Shown in pieces: positions 11,372 to 22,177 of a stretch of DNA of 64,000 nucleotides. Made by a program: the position numbers and the translations under genes. How positions within the stretch are numbered: the stretch's first letter is position 1; each line of letters begins with the position of its first letter. Below the pieces are notes generated by a model. That model did not search any database. It worked only from the letters and a program-made list of their open reading frames with translations, and had not been told where the DNA came from. Origin of the DNA: Scleromitrula shiraiana (taxonomy: Eukaryota; Ascomycota; Leotiomycetes; Helotiales; Sclerotiniaceae); NCBI GenBank assembly GCA_028455995.1, contig JABELC010000009.1, positions 124,001 through 188,000 on the forward strand. Reading direction: 5' to 3'.

Positions 11372-13048
11372 ATGGATCTAGAACAGAAGTCTTCCTCTCA
11401 CTCAGAGAGATCATCATCTCCCTCCCCTTCATCCTCGGTCTCATCCCATTCTCATTCTCACCCACACTCACACCCACACCCCCACCACCACACGCACCCG
11501 CACACCCACCACCCCAGCATGCACCAGCGCTCCTCCGTCCAACTAATCCACGCAATCCCCATATCCCTCGAATCCTACTGGGCCGGTCTCGCCTACCTAC
11601 AATTCATGCTCCCCCTATTCGCCTTCAACAAAGCGATTAAAATACCCGTGCCCTCCTACCAACAAGACCCCAAAACGCGCGATGAAAATCGTCCTTTTCA
11701 TTACAGATTGCCGAGTAAAGTTATGGGGATGATTGAGGAGCTTATGAGGAGGGGACATAATGAGTATATTGATGAGAGGAGGATTCCGTATCTGATGGCT
11801 GTGCAGGGGGGTGAGAGGGTGAGGAGTAGGTTTGAGGAGGAGTTGAGACGGGAGTATGAGGAGCCGCTTTTTAGGGATGAGGAGGGTATGGAGGGGGTGG
11901 GTGAGGTTTGTTTCCCTGGAAACTTTTCTTTTCTTACTTTTGCACACTCGCTGTGTTGATAGTTTGGAAACTAATTAATGGATAATATTAGGATCAAGAA
12001 TTTATTTACAAAAGATATGGGTTGTCCATATCCACCGGCTTAACCATATCACCCACGAGGGACAACTTTGAAAACCCAAAAACAAGATATGCTCGGTTGA
12101 GTTATATATGGCTTTGTCTGCCATGGAATCAAGTAAGAGTTCGACCAGGACAGGAACATATCAACATTATGAATCAAGCAGTTGATTATAGTGATTCGGC
12201 AGACTATCCTTGTCATTTGTCAAATGAACTACCTATTGACAATGAAGGGATGTTAAAAAGAAGAAGAGAGGAACAAAGAGTCACAATTGTAGATCCTGAA
12301 TATGTACAATTAACGACAGAGAAAATCGTAAAACTGAATCGCGCAATCGAGGAGATGCGATTGACGGTTGTGAATATTGAGGAATTGCCATATCTTCAAG
12401 ATTCAGCTTTCAATGAGCGAGGTGACTTGGCAAGATTATACTCTAAACCGCCTCTTTCTATTAAGGATGAAGAGGCTGCTAAGAATATTAGGGATTATTG
12501 GATGGAATTGAAGGAGTCGGGGAAATATGGGTCAGAAAAGGAAGCTAAGGAGGAAGAGGAGTTGCTGGATCCGAAAAAACAGGCTGCAGTTGGGGTGAAT
12601 GATGTAAGTTCGGCCTTCTTTTTCCATATTATTTATCTTTGATGTATCCATCTACCCAAAACTGTTGGGAGTCAACATCTGGCTTCTTTCTCCATAGCTC
12701 ATATATAGAATGTTACTAACATCCCCACAGCAAGGAACCCCTTCTGATCCCTGGTCTAAATACCGATTCGAAAATATCCTCAACACAACTCCTCAACCAT
12801 GGCCTCGTACAACAGACGAAACCACCGGCAAGGAAATATATCTACCGCAGCTAGTGCTTAAACATCAGGCAGATCTAGTTGATATAAGAGAAGAGAAACG
12901 ATATGGGGATTATAGAGATCCGGGTGATAGTGAAGGAGAGGAAAAAGGGGAGGGAGAGGAAAGTGATTTCTTTGATAGCCCGCAGTATGATCCTGATAAT
13001 GGACAGGAGATTTTTAATGACAATTTTACTAGCTTGTTGAACTTTTAG
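11372..13048 (+). CDS. Conserved fungal protein of unknown function with a His-rich N-terminus
   Basis: Three exons (11372-11905, 11992-12603, 12731-13048) join on codon boundaries to give about 487 residues. The N-terminus is Ser-rich, then has a (H/P/S/T)-rich run of some 25 residues (SHSHSHPHSHPHPHHHTHPH) that could bind metal or simply be low complexity. The middle has a hydrophobic segment (SYWAGLAYLQFMLPLFAF) followed by charged helical sequence. The last third is acidic (PGDSEGEEKGEGEESDFFD). I do not recognise a family. There is no signal peptide and the hydrophobic segment is short, so it may be soluble or membrane-associated. The consistent in-frame splicing and skewed amino-acid use support a real gene. 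Confidence 0.75.
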
Positions 13049-13726
13049 GGGGGTTAAGTTGAAAGCGAGAGGAATGGAGTGGAATGCGGTTATGGGGAGA
13101 ACGAAGCTGTGAAATTGAAAGGCATAGCTTGAGATGGAAAATATGAGAATGATGTATCTCTTTAAATTGCATGCCTAGTAATACTTGTTAACTTTACTTG
13201 TTAACTTGGCTTTGCTAGAATAAAATTGGTTCTAATTCATTGTTGGAGAAACGGTAGATATGTAATGAATGCTAATGTGGTGGTAAGTTATAAATGAGTT
13301 TTTAAATTGAAAAGGCAATAAATAAAAAAACTATTATCTGTACCGTATCTAGGTATGTGTGTATTGTCTCGTAATATATATATATCTCAACTCTAGAAAT
13401 TCATATAGTTTTATCTGATATTGATGAAGTAATGGCTGTTTTCTCTAATGGCGCGGGGTCTCATATGCAATTAGTCCCACCCACTAGTTCATTCACCGCC
13501 AACCCCAATTAATCTAGCTCAAAATTATTCTGCCAAGGCGGTAACAAATATTTCAGAACCGAGAGCTCGATATGTCATTTCAATCGCATTGCAGAAAACA
13601 TCATATATCCTCAAATCAATCTACCACCCAATTAACACTACCAATTAATCAAATAAATTTACATATACCATATACCATATATTCAATATCTAATTTCACA
13701 TCTGCGCGAATCTTATAATTGCAAAA
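13049..13726. promoter_or_regulatory. Intergenic region upstream of the rRNA methyltransferase
   Basis: 678 bases with no coding region. It includes a (TA)n run near 13377-13384 and a repeated ATATACCATATACCATAT motif at about 13664-13681, shortly before the start codon at 13727. Confidence 0.35.
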
Positions 13727-14858
13727 ATGGGCAAAAACAAACGTCTCAAATCCTCATCAAAAAAGATAAAAGGCCGACTCAATCCCACCTCCAAACCCAC
13801 CGGAATAACAAAATCCTACTCAAAACCCACATCCACATCGACCGCAAAGCCCAAATCCAAAAATTCAACTCAGCACACCGCACCAATCATCCCGTTCTCC
13901 CCCCACGAAAAAATCCTCCTAATCGGCGAAGGCGACCTCTCCTTCGCCTCGTCTCTAATAAAACACCACAAATGCACCGCTGTAACCGCGACCGTGCTTG
14001 AATCCTCCCTTGGCGAATTAGAAACTAAATACCCGCACGTGGGAGAGAATATCAGGGTGGTGGAGGAAGGGGGTGGTGTGGTGAGGTATGGGGTTGATGC
14101 TATGAGGATGAGGGGGAGGGAATTGGGGTTTGGGAGGGGGGAGGGCGTGGTAGATAGGGTGTTTTTTAATTTTCCGCATGTGGGGGGGAAGAGTAAGGAT
14201 GTTAATAGACAGGTTAGGTATAATCAGGGTGAGTTTTCTTTTTCTTAATTTATTTTGCCTTCTCTTCTCTGCTTCTTCTTCTTCTGCTATCCCAGATCTT
14301 AGCTTAACTTGTACTAACGCCCTGCGCATAGAACTCCTCGTTTCCTTCCTCACACACACCATCCCCCTCCTCTCCCCCCGCCACGGCTCCTCGATAATCA
14401 TCACCCTCTTCGAAGGACACCCTTATACACTCTGGAATATACGGGATCTAGGAAGACATGCGGGATTGGAGGTAGAGAGGAGTTTTAAGTTCCAGGCGGG
14501 CGCGTACCCGGGGTATAGGCATGCGAGGACGTTGGGGGTGGTGAGGGGGGGTGGCGGGTGGAGGGGGGAGGAGAGGAGTGCTAGGACGTTTGTTTTTGTT
14601 AGGAGGGGGGAGGGGGCTGTGCAGGGGAAAGGGAAGAGGGAGGAGAGTAGTGGGGAGAGTGAGAGTGAGAGTGAGGGGGAGGTGGGTTGGGGTGATGATG
14701 GAGGTGATGGAGGTGATGGAGATGAAGATATGGATGAGGGGTTTGATGACGATAACGAGGATGAGGTGGAGAGGGAGGAGCAGCCCAATAAAAGCTCAAG
14801 CGATGACGGACATGCAGATGAGAATGAAGACGAGAATAAAGGAACAGCGAAAGATTAA
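13727..14858 (+). CDS. BMT5: 25S rRNA (uracil-N3)-methyltransferase, Bmt5-like
   Basis: Two exons (13727-14228 and 14332-14858) join as G|AA, giving about 342 residues. The intron has a GTGAGT donor and a CTAAC branch point 14 bases before the acceptor. The basic Lys/Ser-rich N-terminus (MGKNKRLKSSSKKIKGRL) resembles a nucleolar targeting region. The methyltransferase domain starts at PHEKILLIGEGDLSFASSL, the S-adenosylmethionine motif of the DUF2431/Bmt5 family. It continues through DRVFFNFPHVGGK and, after the splice, LVSFLTHTIPLLSPRHGSS and HPYTLWNIRDLGRHAGL. Yeast Bmt5 makes m3U2634 in 25S rRNA. The C-terminus is a long acidic tail of Asp/Glu/Gly repeats, which suits a nucleolar protein. 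It is convergent with the Aos1 gene. Confidence 0.9.
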
Positions 14859-15252
14859 ATCTCACGCGCAATATAACAAAAATCCTCATCAAAAGGGCAC
14901 TTAAAGACATATAAATCCAAATAAGGAATATGACATCCATCCACGGAAAAACCAATTATCTGAACAACAAGAGAAGAAGAACAATTCCATACAGAAGTGT
15001 ATTATCTGGCTATTGCTAAAAAACAATGATATCCGCCGAAGTAAATAAGGAGATATGACAAGACACCTGACTGGGATATCGCTTGACATATGAACGAACT
15101 AAAGTCTATTTTTTATTGTATCCTACCACCCGCCCATGTTGAACTCCCTCCCTCCCTTCCTTTTCCTTGCCTTCGTATAACGCCATATCAGTCATCCATT
15201 CATCCATCCATCCATCCCAACCGATCCAAACCAAACCAAACCAAACCCCCTC
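14859..15252. other. Convergent 3' intergenic region
   Basis: 394 bases between the convergent ends of the rRNA methyltransferase and Aos1 genes. It contains a (CATC)n tract near 15195-15218 and a CCAAACCAAAC repeat near 15226-15248. It probably holds both 3' UTRs. Confidence 0.4.
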
Positions 15253-16557
15253 TCAAATCTCAATAACATCCAACGGAAACGCCATCTCCCCCACCCCCCG
15301 CGTCACCGCCGCATCCTCCAAACGCCCCCCATCCACCGTCCCACTCACCAACAACTCCTCCCCCAGCTTCCCCTCCGGATGCAACGCATACATCGGCCCC
15401 TCCATCCTCTCCCCATCAAAAACCACCATATTCTGAATCGGCTGCTGTCGTTTCCCCAGCACGTTAATCACATCCTGCGCTAATTGACCACCTAGCACGG
15501 CAGTTACGGGGGCGATTTCGGATCCGAGATTTTGGAGGAAGGAGCGGAGGGTTTCGGAGCGGAGGGTTTCGATGGGGAGGGAGAGGGCGGTGTGTTTTTT
15601 GTGCGCGAGGGTCGTGAAGAGTTGGAGGTCTTCTTTTGTGGATGGGATGCGAGGGGGATAGCCTGGTTGTTGGGGGTGGAGGGATGTGAATTCCCAGAGA
15701 GCGCGGAGACAGGATAGGATGGGTGTCACGGCTTTGAGTCTTCTTTTGCTCTTGAGATATTCGACTGGCAAAGTGGCTGCATCGCTTGCTAGGAGCCATG
15801 TTGAGTAGAATTCGCGCTTGGTGACTACTTCCATCGCTTTGCCGTTTTCTTTTTTGGTCTTGACGTCTACGACGCTTCGGGTGCGGGTTTCTTTTCCTAG
15901 GAGGGTGGGTCTATTGCTTTTTTCGCGCTCGACTACGAATTCGTGTTGGATTAGGTCGGAGAATATGAAGCCGTAGAAACCATGGGTTCCGGCTGCGTAG
16001 AATGGTTTGTGGTTTATTCGAGTCGCGGTGTTGATTATGTTTAGTGTATCTGGATCTAAATCAACAGCAATGACTACATCAAACCCCCCGAAATACTGAG
16101 GTCCCTTTCCCCTGATATCTTCCACATCCGCTTGGACATTAACTCTAGGATTTAACTTTCGAAGAGAAGGTAAAGAGGCTAAAGCTCGATTGGCTCCAAC
16201 ATCAGAAGAGGAGATAAAAAATTGAGCACCGAGGTCGGAGGGAGTTATGAGGTTGTGGTCTATGATGGTTAAAGAGTGAATTCCGGCGAGGACGAGGTTT
16301 TTGGCGATCTCGTGGGAGAGTGCGGACATGGTTATTAGAAGGATGGAGGCGGAGCGGATTTTCTCTTGGGCGAGAACACCCCAGAGACGGATTTGTCGAT
16401 CATAGAGGGCGATTTCATCTAGATGGGTGGGCGATGGTTAGCTGGAGGTATGGAAAGTTTGTTTGGTTTGCGCGTTTGATGAAGCTGAAGCTAAAGCTCA
16501 AGAGGATGAAGGAAGATGAAGATATAGCCTACCAGCACTGATTCCAGATGGAGCCAT
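15253..16557 (-). CDS. AOS1: SUMO-activating enzyme E1 subunit Aos1
   Basis: Two exons on the minus strand (16533-16557 encoding MAPSGISA plus one base, then 15253-16418) give about 396 residues. The tiny first exon joins as G|AT to give DEIALYDRQIRLWG, the hallmark N-terminus of E1 half-subunits. The nucleotide-binding fold follows: SASILLITMSALSHEIAKNL, then LTIIDHNLITPSDLGAQF. The adenylation region ends in APVTAVLGGQLAQDVINVLGKRQQP, the crossover-loop signature. No catalytic cysteine domain is expected, because in the Aos1/Uba2 heterodimer Uba2 carries the thioester Cys. The product activates SUMO in the nucleus. Loop segments between about residues 160 and 290 are divergent from yeast, as is usual. 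The 5' side faces the divergent 604-residue gene across 1.2 kb. Confidence 0.92.
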
Positions 16558-17775
16558 GATAGGAACGACATTTGGATTTGTCATATTTATATCCATTGGA
16601 GGTAAATCGTCCATGATGAATGAATTGATGGAGATTTGGATGATATTGTTTGTTCTTATTGTTTGTTTTTGTTTGTTTCTATGTAAAGTTAAATTTGGAG
16701 ATAGATCGGAAAGTCTTCAGGCGGCAGGGCTACTGGATAAGAGAAAGCTTATTCTCCTTATCTTAGCACGAGGCTGACATTGATTGATTTACGGCTAGTT
16801 CTATGTGGATTGAGGCTGAGAATGACATAGGTCAAATAAGATAGCACTGGCATAGAACTAGCAAATATTCGAGCATTGATAGTAGTAATTAAATATATAA
16901 TAAATATGATCAGATACATATAACTATCATGAGTATGAATCACCAAGTTATAAGAGGAGATATGAGATGGAATAGATCAAGAATTCATATATCTTCGTCT
17001 TTGTTTCGACTATTGACTTTACTTTACTTTACTTAGCTATAGGTAGAACTAAAACTATGAACATTAATAATTGAATCATTATTCCTACGTAGAATTATTA
17101 CCTATTATTTACTATTTACTACAGACAGTAATAGAGTAATAGAGTAATAGAGTAATAGAGTAATAGAGTAATAGAGTAATAGAGTAATAGAGTAATAACC
17201 CCACAAAGTACCTTTGTCACGTGTTTATAAAGGAATCGGGAATTCCTTAAATGCGTTGTACCGACAAGATTTGGTGGATTGCGTATTATTATTATTATTT
17301 TTACCCGAATGGCCCATAGTTCTACTACTATTATGGATAATAATAATAAACCTTTCGAGGCACTTTAATTCATCCTTTGCTCCCTCCTCTTCTCCCTCTT
17401 TTTTATTTATTATTCTTCTTACCAACAACACCCATAACTACCAACGACGACGACCACGACTACCTACCTCAATATTACAGTATCTAACTGATATCATGAG
17501 AAAAATTATATTGTTTACATTTCAAAATAATTAGGAATAATTAAAAGGAATATCTTCATAATTCATACCCAATCGCAATTATCGCAACTTCTTATCCACC
17601 CCCACACTTCTAAGAATTCAACCCATCATTCAATCATTCACCCACATTACGGCGGCTTTCATATCCTTTACTGATAATTGTAACTGATTTATTATTACTC
17701 TCACGAAATCTGTACAATCAAATAACACTTTACTTAATCTATGTCGAGGTGGGATCCTAATTTAATGGTATTTAA
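16558..17775. promoter_or_regulatory. Divergent intergenic region between Aos1 and the 604-residue protein
   Basis: This 1.2-kb region must hold the 5' flanks of two divergent genes. It contains the AGTAATAG octamer array at 17127-17197, TTACTTTACTT runs near 17021-17033 and (ATT)n near 17285-17300. No coding region is supported. Confidence 0.45.
17127..17197. repeat. 8-bp tandem repeat (AGTAATAG), about 9 copies
   Basis: Eight perfect copies of AGTAATAG run from 17127 to 17190, followed by a 7-base partial copy. It sits in the divergent promoter between Aos1 and the 604-residue gene, so copy-number change could matter to either gene. Confidence 0.95.
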
Positions 17776-19649
17776 ATGTTATTTCAAGTCAACATAAAGG
17801 CACAGAAACTAACTCAATTCAATTCATCAAAGCCTGACAACATAGATGATACATCATCAGCCTCAAATCCCACCAATTCAATTCACGAAAGAGCCGATAG
17901 AATAGTGAGAGCAATCTTGGACAACAATTCCGTAACAGATGCGCAAATCAGTCCTTCTGGTGAACTTTACAGAGCGATAGAAAGATATCATCAAGAAAGA
18001 GAGGCGGAAGAACGACAACGACAACGAAATAATTCAAATAACGAACCCAATTCAACCATGTCATCAGATCGTCAATTAACTGATCCATTACATCCTGATA
18101 ATCCACAACCAATAACGGAAGAAGCACAAAGAGCAAGAGCAAGAGCTTTCGTAGCAAGACGACGTGTAACTGAACAACAAGAAACTCAAGCTGCGACTTT
18201 TCGTCGAATTGCAAGAGCTCGACTTCTAAGGCACGTGGAAAGTAATTCATCAAGTCCATCATATCCGCCGATGCTTGAACCAATGACTTTTGAGAGGATT
18301 AGTTTCGGTTTGGAGGCACCAAGATCAGAACAAAATCCTATTCAAACTTATATGGATAATTTTACCCCCGAACAAATTCATAATCGAAGGATTAAGAGGA
18401 GAAAGCTGACACCAGATAAGAAAGAAAAATCTTGGAAAGCTTTTAATTATGGACAATATGGACAAGTTGAACCAGGTACTTTAAAAATGGAGATTGTTAG
18501 TTGCGATGGGGGAATATTTCAAGAACCTGGATTATTTTCAAGAGGAGAATTTGCCGCCGAAAATGTTTTGAAGGAAGATAATACAGTATATTGTACAAAA
18601 AGTAATCGTTGCAATATGGTATTTAAACATCAAGGAGAAACAGCATTTTCTTTAACGGAATTAATAATTAAAGCACCTCATAAAGGGTTCACAGCTCCGT
18701 AAGTTGTTTTTTTGAACCCCTCATTTCTAGTTGCGCAATACTAACCATTTTATATAGAGTTCAAGAAGGAATGGTTTTTATATCCGGAACATCTAATGAT
18801 CTATTAACTCGAACTGCACAATATCAAATACAATATTCCACAACACCTCGGGAACCCCAAACACCTATAATGTCAATCCGACATAGCTCCAATAATAATG
18901 ATATGAGTACCGCTCAAGCTCGAGCAAGAAGATTAGTTCAACTTGGTATTCAAGACGCAGAATGCGATATCCGGACCGCACAAATCCCATCCGATTTCAC
19001 CAACATCACTTCACCCTTTCAAGTCGTCACAGAATGCAGTAGTGATTCTTCCGATAACGATTACGAAATCGATGCAGAAAGAGCCACAATGCGAAGAAGA
19101 TCGCCACGTCATCGACCCACTCATGCCCGTATCTCCCGCGTTTCTCGTCCAAATCATGATCATGATGAAGATACAGATAGTGATGATAGAGATGACGGTG
19201 CCAATTTCACCAACTGGGCCGACGACGATAACTCCTTACCACCCCCACCCAGTTTCTTCGACGACATAATTCAACAACCACCACCACCCCCATTATATGA
19301 CCCACGTCTCTCCTCACTAATTGGATCTAATTCCCCCTCCCAACACTCCCACCGTCGCGACACAGCATCCAATATCACCCTAGCCGAAGCAATCGAATCC
19401 TCTCAAATAGCAACACAAGAAGCAGTAAGAGCAGTTGGGGGGGAACTCATGGTTCCGCATGCGCGATTCTTTATAGAGAGGGATAAGAGTAAATGTACGA
19501 TTCGCTTTAGTACGCCCATTAGCGGGAAGTTTATACTGCTTAAGCTGTGGAGTCCGGATGGGAACGAGGATGGGAATATTGATATTCAGAGTGTGGTTGC
19601 GAAGGGGTTTGCGGGGCCGAGGTTTTTTCCGAAGGTGGAGTTTAGGTAG
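17776..19649 (+). CDS. Conserved protein of unknown function with a C-terminal beta-rich domain
   Basis: Two exons (17776-18698 and 18758-19649) join as CC|A to give about 604 residues. The first ATG in frame is 17776, with a stop just before it; an extra upstream exon cannot be excluded. The N-terminal 200 residues are charged and low complexity (YHQEREAEERQRQRNNSNNEP) with a basic nuclear-localisation-like RRIKRRKLTPDKK. Two blocks look conserved. One, spanning the intron, runs from FNYGQYGQVEPGTLKMEIVSCDGG to GMVFISGTSNDLL. The other is C-terminal: HARFFIERDKSKCTIRFSTP and FILLKLWSPDGNEDGNIDIQ. Together they look like a split beta-sandwich interrupted by a long disordered Asp/Pro-rich insert. 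The pattern resembles galactose-binding-like folds, which is only an impression. The function is unknown. Confidence 0.8.
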
Positions 19650-20525
19650 GGGAGTGAGAGGGTAGGTGGGGAGGAGAGGAGAAGGTGATGGGGATTAAGG
19701 ATTATGAGGGTGAGAGGGGGTGGGATTGAGATTTGCATTGGATTTGCATTTTCATTGGGAATTGAAATTAGCAAGCCAGCTCGTTTTGAAATATGGGAGA
19801 TGAGAAATAGGATACTCGTAGGAAAAATAGGCGAGCTTTTGATGAACGTGCGTATGTATAGTTCGGCAATGGTATTCCTGAAGTATATCAGTGGATGGGA
19901 ATGGTGGAATTGAATACTAGATGTATATCTGTATGCCTGTATGCATACATGTATCTATGCGTACTTACGGATGAATCTGGATGTGGATGTGGATGTGGAT
20001 GTGGATGTGGAATATAAGATATACCTATATACATTAAGATACCAACTTGAAGTATTTGGCACTGGCAGTAGAAAAGTAGGAGTGTGAGAGAAGAGAGGAG
20101 AGGGGGAACTTGAAAGTAGGATAGATAGGAGAAGAATAGTATATATATCACTGTGTATATATTATCTATACTAGTATATATTATATCATTTATAATGAAT
20201 CTTGATTAATTTAATATACTTTTATTTGCCAGTGAAATGTAATGCTAGTAGCTTTTTATGTTTGTTGTGTTGTGTTGTATTGGAGATGTAGATGTAGATA
20301 TGAACGAGTAAGTTTATATATATATAACCAGTAGAAAAGCTTGTTAGTGCATTTCTATCTTACTCTCATTTTATCGTAGTATACTAAGGAGAACTTATAC
20401 TACTAGTAGATGGATAAGTATATATATATATATATACATACACCTTCAAGTTTGATGGATTTGCTATATATATATATACTAATATATATATAGTATATAT
20501 TTATAAATAATAAGAATAATAAACA

Positions 20526-20566
<41 letters not shown>
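20526..20566. repeat. (ATG)n trinucleotide microsatellite
   Basis: About 13 uninterrupted ATG/GAT units lie in noncoding DNA 3' of the 604-residue gene. Confidence 0.95.
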
Positions 20567-21284
20567 ATAATATATATAATTACAAATTCTTTTGAATACT
20601 CTCCTTCATTTTTTCTCATCTTTTCTCTTCCCTTCTCTTTCCTCATCTCTCTTTACATTCTCTACTTTCCACTCCTCTACTTTCCTCTTCTTCTCTTTTC
20701 TTTCATCCCCCCACCCCACCCCATTCCATTCCATCATGATCTCCGTATTTTTCTATCCTATTCATCCATCCATTCTTTTTATTCATCCATTCTTTTTATT
20801 CATCCATTCTTTTTATTCATCCATTCTTTTTATTCATCCATCCCGTTCTGTTCTATCCTTCCTCTTTCTTCCCATCATTATTTCATCCCAATCAGCTATA
20901 TTATATTCATCCATTCTGTCATTTCCCTCCCCTTTCTCTCCTCTCTCTTCTCTCCCCTTCATAACTAACACCCCGTTCTCCAACTCACTTCCAATCAATC
21001 AACCAAATCAAGCAAATCAACTAAATCCCTTTTCTTCTTTACTATGTAAGGAAATAAGTAAATAAATAAGTAAATAAATAAGCAGACTTCGTTGAGCTCG
21101 CTCATATGATATGATATGATATTCATATATCATGCATGCATAATGAATCAACCAAACAGATAGATGAAACGAGTCTTTATAGCATCTCCCTCTCCCTTTC
21201 CCTTTCCCTTTCCCTCTCCTCTTCTTTTCCTCTTCTTCTCCTCCTTTTTTCTTCTCTTCTCCCCTCCTCCCTCAATAAATACAC

Positions 21285-21325
21285 CATACATACATACATA
21301 CATACATACATACATACATACATAC
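21285..21325. repeat. (CATA)n tetranucleotide microsatellite
   Basis: About ten copies of CATA lie in the 3' flank of the Set2 gene, next to CT-rich and CTAC-rich tracts. Confidence 0.9.
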
Positions 21326-21535
21326 GCACACCACCAAGCCAAGTAACGAGCCGGAGATAAATACACCCACGTGTTGTATCGTGTTGTATTGTATCGTATC
21401 GCGTGTAACCAAGAAAGAAATTAAACAATCAACTCAAAAAATCCATTAATATTTAAAAAATCCATACCTACCTACCTACCTACTACGTATCTACGTATCT
21501 ACGTAACCCCAAATAAAACCAAACCAAACCAAACC

Positions 21536-21566
<31 letters not shown>

Positions 21567-21838
21567 TTATGAATCTCCCATTCCCACGCTCAATACCCCA
21601 TTCCCATCCCCATCCCCATCCCCGTCCCCAACAGCCCCACAATCCATTTCCATTTTAAGCGCCTCTTCATTCTCCCGCATTAGATCTTCCTCTTGTCTTC
21701 TTAATTCTCTATCTTCTTCTGTTTCTGTTTCTGTTTCTGTTTTTGTTTTTGTTTCTTCTGTTTCTTCTCCTATTTCACCTACACTTTTTCCTTCCCCTCC
21801 GATTCCCAGACCCAGACCTAGACCCAAATTTCCAGCAT

Positions 21839-21871
<33 letters not shown>

Positions 21872-22146
21872 CCATAACTAAATCACCATCCCCCTTCGGC
21901 GGAGGAGGCGGTGGCGGCGGCGGCGTCGCATCATCCACATCACCCAACCCCTCCAGATCCCCCATCCCATCCCCTCTCATCCTAGATCTCATCCTCTCCT
22001 CATCACCATCGCCCTCCCCATCATCAACTCTTTTCCTCTTGAGCATTTCCATCTCGATTTGTCCCGTCGGTGTAGGAGGCGTTCTCATTTCATTATCCTC
22101 GTCATCTCTATCGATATCTGGAGTTGCATTATCATCGCCATCGCCA

Positions 22147-22177
<31 letters not shown>

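Larger units (their letters stand above)
19650..21566. other. Microsatellite-dense convergent intergenic region
   Basis: 1.9 kb between the convergent 604-residue gene and Set2. It is unusually rich in simple repeats: (GGATGT)n near 19979-20010, several TA-rich runs near 20410-20500, (ATG)n at 20526-20566, CT-rich tracts with ATTCATCCATTCTTTTT repeated near 20755-20840, (CATA)n at 21285-21325 and (CTAC)n near 21468-21484. A Phe/Ser-rich open frame at 20592-21065 is a by-product of the pyrimidine tract. Confidence 0.6.

Noticed and set aside
20592..21065. 157-codon plus-strand open frame rich in Phe, Ser and Pro
   Set aside because: It is produced by CT-rich and ATTCATCC repeat tracts, has no domain, and lies in the 3' spacer between two convergent genes.
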